Assembly (NCBI RefSeq): GCF_904063055.1
Contig: NZ_CAJFCN010000011.1
Coordinates: forward strand, 120,961 to 184,960
DNA length: 64,000 nt
DNA from: Pseudomonas paracarnis
GTDB taxonomy: Bacteria; Pseudomonadota; Gammaproteobacteria; Pseudomonadales; Pseudomonadaceae
Direction of reading: 5' to 3'
Shown one piece after another: positions 30,985 to 39,582 of the stretch. Positions within the stretch are counted from its first letter, which is position 1; each line of letters starts with the position of its first letter. The position numbers and the translations under genes were made by a program. The notes beneath the pieces were generated by a model that saw nothing but the letters and a program-made list of their open reading frames with translations, was not told the origin of the DNA and made no database searches.

Positions 30985-32427
30985 TCACGGTTTGCCGGGT
31001 TTTTGCCCTTGCGTTCGTCCGCTTTCCCAACCGCCGCCCAGGGCCAGGAACAGGTCGATCTGGCTCATGGCAACCTGGGTGTTGGCCGCCGCCAATTGCG
31101 CACGCATATCGGTGTAGGTGCGCGTGGCTTGGAGGTCGGCCAGGAAGGATTCGCGGCCGGCCTGGAAGAAGCGGTGGGTCTGGCCCGCCGCTTCTCGGGC
31201 CGACTGTTCGGCGCCGGCCAGGGCGTCGCGGCGTTGCAACACGGCGGTGTATTGGGCCAGGCCGGTCTGGGTTTCGCGGATGGCGTTGAGCACCACGCCG
31301 TCGAAGTGGGCCAGGGCTCCCTGGGTCGCGGCTTCGGCTTCATGCACGCGGGCGCGGGCGCCGTTGGTCGGTACAGTCCAGCTGATCATTGGGCCAAAGC
31401 CCCAGCGATTAGTGGCAGGCGTGCCAAGGTTTTCCAGCAAGCCGACGGTGCCGACCGTGGCGCCGATGCTGATGTCCGGGTACAACGCGCCGGTCGCCAC
31501 ACCGATGCGTGCGGTGGCGGCGGCCAGCTGGCGTTCGGCCTGGCGCACATCAGGGCGGCGCTTGAGCAGCGTGGCGCCATCGCCTACCGGCAGCAATTGA
31601 GCAATATGCGGCAGCTCAGCGCAGGTGCCCGTGCCGGCTGGCAGTTGGTCGACCGGTTTGGCCAGCAACATCGACAGCCGAAACAGCGCGGCCTGACGCG
31701 AGGCTTCATAGCGCGGTATGTCGGCGCGCAGGGATTTGTATTGGGTTTGCGAGCGAGTCACCTGGGTTTCGTCGCCTCGCCCGGCATCCCGCAGGCGCTG
31801 GGTCAGTTTGGTGCTCTGGGCTTGCAGGTCGAGGGACTCGTTGGCAATCGCCAGCTCTTCGTTGGCCGCGCACACCTGGGTATAGGAGCGCACCACATCG
31901 GCCACCAGGGTGATGCGGGCGATATCCGCCGCAGCCTGGGTGGCGTCGGCGCTGGCCTGGGCGCTTTCGATGCCACGCTGCAAGGTGCCGAACAGGTCGA
32001 ATTGATAGGACGTGGTAATCCCGACGCTACCGATATTGCCCACCGGGACTTTGTCCGGCAGCAAGAAGGCCTCTCCAGACTCCTGCAAACGCTGGGCCTC
32101 GGCCTTGACGCCGGCACTCCAGCCGCCAGCGGATTCGGCCTGCTGCACCTGGTAACGCGAGCGCTGCAGATTGGCGGCGGCCACGCGCAGGTCGGTGTTG
32201 GAGGCCATGGCCTGGCGCACCAGTTCGTCCAGGCGCGGGTCTTTGTACAGCTTCCACCAATCCGCTGGCACTGGCGCCGAGACTACATTTTTGCCTTCGC
32301 CCATGATCGGCCCTTGGAGGTCGCCACGGTTGACCGCAGCCTGCTCCGGCAGTTTGTAATCCGGGCCTACTACTTGGCAGGCCGACAGCAACAACCCCAG
32401 GGAAGCGGTTGCCAGAAGCCGCTTCAT
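30985..32427 (-). CDS. NodT-family outer-membrane efflux lipoprotein
   Basis: 480 residues. Lipoprotein signal MKRLLATASLGLLLSAC (Cys17), followed by QVVGPDYKLP, the usual start of OprM/NodT proteins. Two OEP (TolC-like) repeats: NTDLRVAAANLQRSRYQVQQ and, in the second half, LKRRPDVRQAERQLAAATAR with GALYPDISIGATVG. It forms the outer-membrane duct of the tripartite pump encoded by the upstream genes. The ATG overlaps the HlyD-family stop (ATGA). Confidence 0.9.
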   Translation of the reverse strand: MKRLLATASLGLLLSACQVVGPDYKLPEQAAVNRGDLQGPIMGEGKNVVSAPVPADWWKLYKDPRLDELVRQAMASNTDLRVAAANLQRSRYQVQQAESAGGWSAGVKAEAQRLQESGEAFLLPDKVPVGNIGSVGITTSYQFDLFGTLQRGIESAQASADATQAAADIARITLVADVVRSYTQVCAANEELAIANESLDLQAQSTKLTQRLRDAGRGDETQVTRSQTQYKSLRADIPRYEASRQAALFRLSMLLAKPVDQLPAGTGTCAELPHIAQLLPVGDGATLLKRRPDVRQAERQLAAATARIGVATGALYPDISIGATVGTVGLLENLGTPATNRWGFGPMISWTVPTNGARARVHEAEAATQGALAHFDGVVLNAIRETQTGLAQYTAVLQRRDALAGAEQSAREAAGQTHRFFQAGRESFLADLQATRTYTDMRAQLAAANTQVAMSQIDLFLALGGGWESGRTQGQKPGKP

Positions 32428-33314
32428 GGTTTGCCCCCGTCTTTAACTTTGTCGTCAATGATCGACACCGTCGCCGTGCGCCCGGCGATCATGCGAAAGT
32501 CCGCCGGCACGTCATCGAAGGCAATGCGCACGGGGATCCGCTGGGCCAGGCGCACCCAACTGAACGCCGGGTTAACGTTGGGCAACAGATTGGAGCCGCT
32601 GCTGCGGTCGCGGTCTTCGATACCGGCGACGATACTCTGCACGTGGCCATGCAGGCGCGCGTTGTCGCCGATCACACGGATATCCACACCCATGCCTACG
32701 TGAATGCCGTCGAGCTTGGTCTCTTCGAAATAGCCGTCGATGTGGAAGGAATTGCTGTCCACCACCGATAGCACCGGGCGCCCGGCGGTGACGAACTCCT
32801 GGGTACGCGGTGCGCGGTCGTTGACGTAGCCGTCCACGGGGCTGCGGATCACCGAGCGGTCGAGGTTGAGTTGGGCGGAGTCCACCGTCACCTGGGCTTC
32901 GGCCAGGGCCGATTGGGCACGGGCGACGCGGGACTGGCTCTCTTCCAGTTGCTCGCTGGGCACCAGGTTGCCAAGGCCCCGGTTACGCTTGTACTCGCGC
33001 TGGGCCTGGGCCAGGGTTTCCTGGCGGTCGGCCACGGCGGCCTGGGCTTGGCGCAGGGCCAGCTTGAAGCGGTCCTGGTCGACGGCGAAGAGCACCTGGC
33101 CCTTGGTCACCAACTGGTTGTCGCGCACGTCCACGCGCTGGATCAGCCCGGACACGTCCGGGGCGATCTGCACGATGTCGGCACGGATGTGGCCGTCACG
33201 GGTCCAGGGCGCAAACATGTAGTACATGACCATGCGCCACACAACGACGACCGCGAAACTCACGATCAACAACGTCAGGACGACACGGCCGATAGTCAAA
33301 AAAGGTTTTTTCAT
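32424..33314 (-). CDS. HlyD-family periplasmic adaptor (AaeA-like)
   Basis: 296 residues. One N-terminal helix (IGRVVLTLLIVSFAVVVVWR), a lipoyl/biotinyl-type domain (IAPDVSGLIQRVDVRDNQLV), a short coiled-coil hairpin (about residues 75-145; LALRQAQAAVADRQETLAQA) and beta-barrel parts (VIRSPVDGYVNDRAPRTQEF). Four-base overlaps with both neighbours. It links the FUSC pump to the NodT duct; the order FUSC, DUF1656, HlyD is that of AaeAB-type systems for aromatic acids. Confidence 0.88.
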   Translation of the reverse strand: MKKPFLTIGRVVLTLLIVSFAVVVVWRMVMYYMFAPWTRDGHIRADIVQIAPDVSGLIQRVDVRDNQLVTKGQVLFAVDQDRFKLALRQAQAAVADRQETLAQAQREYKRNRGLGNLVPSEQLEESQSRVARAQSALAEAQVTVDSAQLNLDRSVIRSPVDGYVNDRAPRTQEFVTAGRPVLSVVDSNSFHIDGYFEETKLDGIHVGMGVDIRVIGDNARLHGHVQSIVAGIEDRDRSSGSNLLPNVNPAFSWVRLAQRIPVRIAFDDVPADFRMIAGRTATVSIIDDKVKDGGKP

Positions 33315-33520
33315 GTCATCAAATATCGACTGAGTGAGTCCACCGCGCCCAGCAACAGCGCGTAGAGCCCCACATTGAACAATGCCCGGTGCCAGACCAG
33401 GCGATAGAAGTGCATGCGCGTCAACAGCCCGTGCACCACCAGAAACAACACATAAGTAATGCCCATCAGCACCAGCAGCGTGGGCAGGAATACCCCGCTG
33501 ATATCCAGGTCACCGATCAT
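33311..33520 (-). CDS. DUF1656 (AaeX-like) membrane protein
   Basis: 69 residues with two membrane helices (FLPTLLVLMGITYVLFLVVH and ALFNVGLYALLLGAVDSL), starting MIGDLDISGVFLPTLLV as is usual for DUF1656/AaeX. It always travels with FUSC/HlyD aromatic-acid efflux genes; its function is unknown. Overlaps both neighbours by four bases. Confidence 0.9.
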   Translation of the reverse strand: MIGDLDISGVFLPTLLVLMGITYVLFLVVHGLLTRMHFYRLVWHRALFNVGLYALLLGAVDSLSRYLMT

Positions 33521-35595
33521 AAAGGCGCTCCATCAGGTAACGGCGCTTGCATCTCTGTACCGCCAATGAACTCCACCCCGGGCAACAGCGCCAGGCGCAG
33601 GCCGGCCAAGGCGTGCAGCAGGTGCAGGCGGGTGTCGTCTTCGTCTTGCAGGCCCTGGCCGTTGAGGGCGCGACGCGTGCGGTCCAGGGTCATCAGCAGA
33701 CCGCTGGGCGCGGGCAAGCGTTCACCCGCCTTCAGGCAGGCCTTGAAGTAACCGCCCACGCCTTCCACCACCTGGTTGAGCAACACCCGTGGCACACCGA
33801 GGATGCGCGGCGAGTAGGCCAGCAGATCGAGCAGGTTCAAAGCCACGCGCAAGTCGCGCAGGGCGATGCCAGTGTCCTGGCCGGTGAGCGCCAGGCGCGG
33901 CAGGTGTTGCATCAGGCGGTCGAGCATTTGTACGGCCATGTGCCGGTGCTCGGCCAGGGTGGCGGGCTCGGTGAGGCTGACGATGTCGCGCCAGCTGAAA
34001 CGGGTGAGGCGCTTGGCCGCCAGTTCGGCGCCGAAGGGTCGGGCGATCAAGGTCCAAACGAACGCGAACAGCAGACCGACGGGCCCGGCCAGGTTGACGT
34101 TGGCGAAGTTGAGAAAGTCCGCGTCATAAGCGCCCTGGATGCTGATGAACGATGAGGTGTTCACCAGCGTCAGCAACATGCCCAGGTAAAACCGTGGCTG
34201 CACCGTGAGGGTACCGATGCAAATAAACGGCACGGCGAAGGCCAGCACCAGCATGGGGAAATCATGCAGGTTGGGCAGCACCAGAAACAGATACAGGCTG
34301 GCGAACAGCACCGACATGGCGGTCCAGAAAAAGAACCGATAGATCTGCGGTGCAGGGTCGTCCATCGAGGCGAAAAAGCTGCACGCCACAGCGGCAAGGA
34401 TCACGGCGCTGCCGCCGTCGGTCCAGCCCAACAGAATCCACAATACCGAGGCGACGATGATTGCGGTGACGGTGGAAAACGCCGAGTAGAACATCAGCCC
34501 ACGGTCGAGGAACGGCGTGAGCCGGCCCAGGCGCCAGTGCCGGTAAACGGCGCGCCAGGTGTCCTGACTTTCACATTGGATGGCGGCTTGCAGGCTGCGG
34601 CAGTCTTGCCACAAATCGACCCATTCGCCCAGGCGGTACAGGGCGTTGGAGAACAGCAAGGTGTGACGGTCATCCAGCGCTTCGCCTTGGGGTTGGGCGG
34701 CGTCGATCTTGTCACGCAATACGCGCCAGCGTTCCAGGGGCGCTTGTTCGGTAGTGCTTTGCAGCCAGGCGTTGGCCGCTTCCAATAACGGCGTGAGCTG
34801 GTCGAGAAACTCCGGCGCACGGTGCTCGATGGCGTACACCGCATCATCCAGAGCGTCGATCACTGGCAGCAGGTGAATCATGCGCCCGCGCAGTTCCTTG
34901 GTGTTGCGTACTGTCTGCGGGCGCGCGCCTTCGTGGGGCAGTTGGCCGATCATCAATTCGAGGGTATTGAAAGTGGCGACCATGCCGCCGCGCAGGTTGC
35001 TGACTTCTTCGGGGTCGACCTTGCGGCTGAGAAAGCGCTGGCTGTAGACCTGGGCGTCGCTGAACCACTTGGCCACCGAGCCATCGAACACCGGCATCAG
35101 GCGCCGGGGCCAGAACATCGCGCCCACCACCGCCGCGACCGCAATGCCGAGGAAGATTTCTTCGGTACGCGCCTCCGCCACATCCCAGACCGCCAAAGGG
35201 TTATCCACCACCGGCAGGGCAATCAGCGGCAAGGTGTAGCCGGCCAGCATCAGGGCATAGTTATTCGCGGTGCGCAGGTGCATGGACAAGAACAGCAAGG
35301 TGCCCGTCCACAGCGCAATCACCACCACCAGAATGTAGGGTGACTGCACGAACATCGGCACAAACAGCACCGCCGCCGCCGCGCCCATCAGGGTGCCGAT
35401 GGCGCGGTACAGGGCTTTGGAACTGGTTGGGCCGACAAACGGGCTGGAGACGATATACACCGTGGCCATCGCCCAGTACGGACGCGGCATTTGCATGAGC
35501 ATGGCGATGTACAGCGCGATCATCGACGCGGCGAAGGTACGCACCCCGTAGAACCAATCGCGGGCAGGCGGGAAGCCGGTAAAAAATCCGTTCAA
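33517..35595 (-). CDS. FUSC-family inner-membrane efflux protein (AaeB-like)
   Basis: 692 residues from a TTG start whose TTGA overlaps the MarR stop; no better start is near. Two sets of membrane helices (residues about 20-180: TFAASMIALYIAMLMQMPRP, FVPMFVQSPYILVVVIALWT; and about 375-540: TAIIVASVLWILLGWTDGGS) are each followed by a soluble domain, the two-repeat plan of the FUSC/AaeB family. The first helix set includes PYWAMATVYIVSSPFVGPT, a family signature. Probable export of aromatic acids or hydrophobic weak acids; the substrate is not shown by the sequence. Confidence 0.9.
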   Translation of the reverse strand: MNGFFTGFPPARDWFYGVRTFAASMIALYIAMLMQMPRPYWAMATVYIVSSPFVGPTSSKALYRAIGTLMGAAAAVLFVPMFVQSPYILVVVIALWTGTLLFLSMHLRTANNYALMLAGYTLPLIALPVVDNPLAVWDVAEARTEEIFLGIAVAAVVGAMFWPRRLMPVFDGSVAKWFSDAQVYSQRFLSRKVDPEEVSNLRGGMVATFNTLELMIGQLPHEGARPQTVRNTKELRGRMIHLLPVIDALDDAVYAIEHRAPEFLDQLTPLLEAANAWLQSTTEQAPLERWRVLRDKIDAAQPQGEALDDRHTLLFSNALYRLGEWVDLWQDCRSLQAAIQCESQDTWRAVYRHWRLGRLTPFLDRGLMFYSAFSTVTAIIVASVLWILLGWTDGGSAVILAAVACSFFASMDDPAPQIYRFFFWTAMSVLFASLYLFLVLPNLHDFPMLVLAFAVPFICIGTLTVQPRFYLGMLLTLVNTSSFISIQGAYDADFLNFANVNLAGPVGLLFAFVWTLIARPFGAELAAKRLTRFSWRDIVSLTEPATLAEHRHMAVQMLDRLMQHLPRLALTGQDTGIALRDLRVALNLLDLLAYSPRILGVPRVLLNQVVEGVGGYFKACLKAGERLPAPSGLLMTLDRTRRALNGQGLQDEDDTRLHLLHALAGLRLALLPGVEFIGGTEMQAPLPDGAPL

Positions 35596-36038
35596 GACGA
35601 CACAGCCTCAGCCGCTTCGAAGGCGCGCAGTACGCGCAGTGCGGCTTGCAGATCGTCAGGGGCGATATCTGCCAACACGTCTTTGCGCAGGCGCACCAGT
35701 TGCGCTTCCACCGCCTGCACCAACTCACGGCCACGCTCGGTAAGGCTCAGGGCTTTGGCGCGGCGGTCGTGGATGTCTTCGGTGCGGCAGACGTAGCCGT
35801 CACCGCACAGCCGGTCGAGCAGGCGCACCAGTGATGGGCTTTCCATACCGGAAGCCTGGGCTACTTTGACCTGGTGTACCCCGTCGCCCAAGCGGCCGAT
35901 CATCAACAACGGCACGGCGCAGGCTTCGGAGATGCCATAGCTCACCAGCGTGGTCTGGCAGATTTTGCGCCAATTACGGGCGCCCACCACCATGCTGCTG
36001 CTGAGGCTCATCTGGAGTTGTTCGAGGGATTGAGGCAC
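35592..36038 (-). CDS. MarR-family regulator of the efflux operon
   Basis: 148 residues. Winged helix with RLGDGVHQVKVAQASGMESP, LVRLLDRLCGDGYVCRTEDI and HDRRAKALSLTERGRELV (the wing signature DxRxxxxxLT). The GTG at 36038 has no clear ribosome site; an ATG at 36011 is an alternative. It is the first gene of the operon marR-FUSC-DUF1656-HlyD-NodT, with four-base overlaps throughout. It probably represses its own operon through the inverted repeat just upstream and is released by an aromatic ligand. Confidence 0.87.
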   Translation of the reverse strand: MPQSLEQLQMSLSSSMVVGARNWRKICQTTLVSYGISEACAVPLLMIGRLGDGVHQVKVAQASGMESPSLVRLLDRLCGDGYVCRTEDIHDRRAKALSLTERGRELVQAVEAQLVRLRKDVLADIAPDDLQAALRVLRAFEAAEAVSS

Positions 36039-36040
36039 TG

Positions 36041-36073
36041 GATAGTTCGCATACAGTTAGTTTGCTAACTATC
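36041..36073. promoter_or_regulatory. candidate MarR operator
   Basis: AGTTAG-TTTG-CTAACT (36055-36070) is a perfect inverted repeat. A wider dyad, GATAGTT (36041-36047) with AACTATC (36067-36073), surrounds it. It ends three bases before the marR start, in the leader or promoter. Confidence 0.6.
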
Positions 36074-36162
36074 AATATGGTGGAAGAAGGATTTTCCGTC
36101 AAGTTTTGAAACAATTTCGCAGATGAGTGGTGGGATGCGCGTTCGCCATGCGACAAACAAAA

Positions 36163-36252
36163 TGTGGGAGCTGGCTTGCCTGCGAAAGCGGTGGTTCAGT
36201 TGAATATTCAGTGACTGACACGCCGCCTTCGCGGGCAAGCCCGCTCCCACAT
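36163..36252. repeat. REP pair upstream of marR
   Basis: TGTGGGAGCTGGCTTGCCTG and, inverted, CGCGGGCAAGCCCGCTCCCACA. Same class as the 129-bp array near 1.5 kb. Confidence 0.85.
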
Positions 36253-36449
36253 TAGGTCAGCGTCGGCTTCATGCTTGCTGCTCAGCCTGTCCGCCCAGAC
36301 GACGTAGTCTTCCGCGCGGAATTAGTCGCACCCACTCATCAATAGGCGATATCCCTTTGATAAGAAAAAACGTCTGCTGCATCTATAGTCCGTTTCACCT
36401 AGAGAAATAGGACGTTTCCCATCTTTTCACGAAGTGTCTGGATCACCTC

Positions 36450-37370
36450 TTACTCGCCCATCAACCTCAAGCTCTCCTCCTCAATAAACCCAAACACCTC
36501 ATCCGCCACGCTGTATTGAAACTGCTTACGCCGATGCTTGGAAAGCTTCCCACCGTTATCCAGGCACATCATCACCAGCTTCGACAAATCACTGCCACGC
36601 ACGTCGTAGCGTTGATTCACGGCCTTGATCACGCGGTCGTAGCGGTCGAGGAATTCGGTTTCTTCGCGCAGTTCCACTTCCAGGGCTCGGCGGGCCATTT
36701 GCAGGGTGAATTCGACGCAGCGGGTCGCATCCCAGTAGCGATAGATCGAGGGGTGGCCGATGAAGTCGAACGCCATGTGGTCCGCATCCAGCCAGGTGAC
36801 GTTCCAGAACTCACGGGTTGGCTGGGAAAAGGTTTTCAGCGCTTGCAGGTAGGCTTGCTCTTCATGCTTCATGGCGACAGAAACCGGTAGCAGCAAACCA
36901 TTTTCCAGTGCGCCGTAGTGGCAAAGCGTCTGGTGAATCAGGAAGCGAGACAGGCGCCCATTACCGTCCATGAACGGGTGCAGGAAGACGAAACCGAAAG
37001 CGGTGACCGCGGCCGCAACCAAAGGATCGACGTCTCGAACGGGCTGGTTGGCGAAGGCCATCAGCTCTTCCATCAATTCCTGGCAAAGCGCGGGGGCTGG
37101 CGGTACGTAGCTCACACCGGCTGCGCCGCGCAGCCCGTTGTGCAGATGGTTCTGTTCGTGGCGAAACGCGACGGCTTTGTCGAAGGGGTTGGAGACTGTG
37201 CTGTTTTGCAGCTCGACCAAGTAGTCTTCGGTGAGCAAACGGCCTTCGTGGGCCTGGCGCAGGAGTTGAACGAAGCGACGGGATTTTTCTTCGCTGGGTT
37301 GTTCTTTTTCGATGGCAAATGAATCGCGGGTTTCGTGCAGGTAAGCCCACTGGATGGCGCGGTCCATCAT
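36450..37370 (-). pseudogene. Fic-domain protein, probably lacking its N-terminal part
   Basis: 306 codons from ATG 37370. The Fic AMP-transferase motif is intact (HPFMDGNGRLSRF, residues about 152-164), with a helix carrying the inhibitory-type sequence SFAIEKE near residue 17, so activity would be autoinhibited. The start is doubtful: there is no ribosome site. The in-frame sequence before the ATG still looks coding (GYRTLPPE) back to a stop, and in another frame upstream an N-terminal piece (NRLSEFFLEKLALPTVGYAH, then LCEALDLKVIAP) resembles the beginning of longer Fic proteins. I therefore read it as a gene with a deletion or frameshift near 37375-37400. The core may still be expressed. 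Confidence 0.6.
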
Positions 37371-37486
37371 TTCGGGAGGGAGGGTGCGATAACCTTTAGA
37401 TCGAGCGCCTCACACAGATGAGCGTATCCGACTGTTGGCAGGGCGAGCTTTTCCAGAAAAAATTCACTTAAGCGATTAATGCCCAG
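37368..37486 (-). pseudogene. out-of-frame N-terminal remnant of the Fic gene
   Basis: Minus-strand frame LGINRLSEFFLEKLALPTVG..., ending at the TGA that overlaps ATGATG of the Fic core. Just upstream are A-runs of eight to nine bases (minus strand) after ATGGTGAGCGGT; a slip there would join a plausible start (MVSGKK) to this frame. Confidence 0.4.
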
Positions 37487-37542
37487 TTTTTTTTACCGCT
37501 CACCATTTTTTTTTACATACTCGCATTTCTTGGGATATTTTT

Positions 37543-37788
37543 TTACACCCCTCGCCCACCCCGCAACATCAAATTCAACTCATCCACCACCACCGCCCAA
37601 TCCGCATCCTCCAGAATCTCTTCACGCAAAAATGTCTTCTGGGCGTCGCTCCAAAAAAACGCATCCGCCAGTTTCAACTCCGGCTTGAGCGGCGAATGAG
37701 AGGCGACAAATTGCTCAATACTGACCGGGTCGTCCGGCAGGCCAAGCTGTTTGAACAAAGCCGGCAAGCTGTGCAGTGGCGATTCCAT
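37543..37788 (-). CDS. DUF2789 family protein
   Basis: 81 residues (MESPLHSLPALFKQLGLPDD...), with PLKPELKLADAFFW, FLREEILEDADWAVVVDELN: the DUF2789 layout, full length. Good ribosome site (GGAG). Small cytoplasmic protein of unknown function, common in Pseudomonas. It lies 33 bp downstream of the GT39 gene and before the T-rich interval (37487-37545) upstream of the Fic remnant. Confidence 0.85.
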   Translation of the reverse strand: MESPLHSLPALFKQLGLPDDPVSIEQFVASHSPLKPELKLADAFFWSDAQKTFLREEILEDADWAVVVDELNLMLRGGRGV

Positions 37789-37820
37789 GAAAGGCTCCTC
37801 ATAGGTAGGTTCAAGTGAGT

Positions 37821-39419
37821 CTAGCGGCAGCCTTCAGGTTGCGGCGCCGGTGCGTTGCATAGCACGAACAACCGCGCCCTGGCGCCACCGCCGTCCTGGC
37901 GACTGAGTTCGCGCCAGCCGTTGGGCAGTGGCGCGAATTCATCTGGGGCTTCGTTGCTGCTGATCAACCATACCCGCCGCGTTTGAGCAGGCAGTGCTGA
38001 GAGGCGGTCCAGATAGATGCGGCCACCGTCCTGGTCCACCAGTGTGCCGAAACCATAGGCGTTCGGGCGAGTGGCAGTGCCGTCGGGCTTGGGCGGTGTG
38101 TAGAGCTGAAGTTGCGCGTCGGTCTGGTCGTAATACACGTAGCTGAGGTACCACATCATGTCACTCAGGACGATGCGGTCGCCTTCCTGGTAGTTGCGAT
38201 TGACGAACTCCACCGGCACGTTGAACTGGTCGTGCTCATCCACTTCGAAGTTGTTCTTTAGCCCCAACAGTTCTACGCCAACAAACAGTGCGAACAACGC
38301 CACGCCCAGCCAGCACAAACGGGACGGCAAACGGTCGATGGCAAGCGCCAGGACTATCGGCAGGCCTAACGCATACACCGTGAGGTAGCGCTCGATAAAC
38401 ACGGGCGAGATAAAGGACACGCCATAGACCAGCAGCAGCGGCAGCAGGCAAAACAGTGCCGGCAGGCGCGCCGCGTGGTTGCGCCAGGCCGTCGATACAA
38501 CCACCACGGCGAGCAGCAGGGGGAACAGCCAGAACAGCGGCGGCCACAGGCCGAGACCGTCATCCTGCAACAGGAACTGCCAGACCATCGATGGCAGCGA
38601 CAGTAGATTGACCGGCTCTTCCCAACCAATGTCGCCGCCGACTTTGAGCTGTTCGACGTGCTGCACCAAATCCAGCAGGTTGGGTAGCCAGGGCAGATAC
38701 AAGAACACTATCGCTACGTTAGCGACCCACCAGGCAGGTCGCGTGATCAGGCGTTGAGCTGGCGCCTGCAATCCCAGGTACGCCCAATGCACCAGCACGC
38801 ACAGCGCGGTGAAGTAGTGGGTATAGAACGCGGCGCTCATTAACAGCACATACACAGCCAAATAACGCACGCGCTCGGGCTGCTTCACCCAGTACACCAG
38901 GGCCAGCGTGGCGCCCAGTAGCCACACGCCCAGCAGCGAATACATGCGCACTTCCTGGCTGTAGCGCACTGCGGTCGGCAGCAGCGCCAACAGGATCCCC
39001 GCCAGCACGGCTGCGCGTCGGGTGGACAGTTGCCGTGTCAGCCAGATGCCCAGGCCCACGACGGCCACGCCGGGGATTGCACTCAGGCTGCGAATTGAGC
39101 CGATGCTGTCGCCGAATACTTCGATCCAACCGCGCAGCAGCAAGAAATACAGCGGTGGGTGCACATCATGGGCCGCGTGAAACCACAGGTCGGCCAGGGC
39201 GTATTCGCTCAGTAACAGGCTTGAGCCTTCGTCGCCCCAGATCGCCGCCGAGGTGAGGTGGTAAAACCGCAGGGCCATGGCCAGCGCCAGGATCGGCACC
39301 CACCACAGACGGCTGAGCCAGCCGGCACCTTCCCAGGTCGAGCGATGCAAGGCAGGCAATGCCCCAACTGTTTCGTTTTGCTCTACCACAGACCGACGCA
39401 CCTCAAATTCTCCCGGCAT
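37821..39419 (-). CDS. GT39-family membrane glycosyltransferase
   Basis: 532 residues, about ten membrane helices. GT-C features: the acidic motif in the first loop (AAIWGDEGSSLLLSEYALAD) and a second one at HDVHPPLYFLLLRGW, followed by ARNT-like helices and a C-terminal soluble domain (DRIVLSDMMWYLSYVYYDQT; IYLDRLSALPAQTRRVWLIS). Such enzymes transfer sugars from polyprenyl phosphates on the periplasmic side. The acceptor is not known. No lipid A arn genes are near. Divergent from the gene at 39583. Confidence 0.82.
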   Translation of the reverse strand: MPGEFEVRRSVVEQNETVGALPALHRSTWEGAGWLSRLWWVPILALAMALRFYHLTSAAIWGDEGSSLLLSEYALADLWFHAAHDVHPPLYFLLLRGWIEVFGDSIGSIRSLSAIPGVAVVGLGIWLTRQLSTRRAAVLAGILLALLPTAVRYSQEVRMYSLLGVWLLGATLALVYWVKQPERVRYLAVYVLLMSAAFYTHYFTALCVLVHWAYLGLQAPAQRLITRPAWWVANVAIVFLYLPWLPNLLDLVQHVEQLKVGGDIGWEEPVNLLSLPSMVWQFLLQDDGLGLWPPLFWLFPLLLAVVVVSTAWRNHAARLPALFCLLPLLLVYGVSFISPVFIERYLTVYALGLPIVLALAIDRLPSRLCWLGVALFALFVGVELLGLKNNFEVDEHDQFNVPVEFVNRNYQEGDRIVLSDMMWYLSYVYYDQTDAQLQLYTPPKPDGTATRPNAYGFGTLVDQDGGRIYLDRLSALPAQTRRVWLISSNEAPDEFAPLPNGWRELSRQDGGGARARLFVLCNAPAPQPEGCR

Positions 39420-39582
39420 GACCCTGCTTGCCTATGCGCAAACACCGCCACTCTAGGCCAAAAGCCCTGGCCTCGCCGCTGGAATCGGACAAATCAGCAA
39501 TTTGTGTAGGCCTTCACCGAAGCACTCGTCGGATCAGGCTATTATTGCCCCTTCTCCAAGGACTCAGGATCAAGGAAACGTT

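Larger units (their letters stand above)
36039..36449. other. intergenic between marR and the fic gene
   Basis: It holds the marR operator and promoter, then a REP pair at 36163-36252, then about 200 bp in which no gene or clear element was seen. Confidence 0.6.

Noticed and set aside
34264..35343. Plus-strand frames opposite the FUSC gene
   Set aside because: His/Gln/Arg-rich shadow translations with no domain; the minus-strand FUSC gene is continuous and recognisable.
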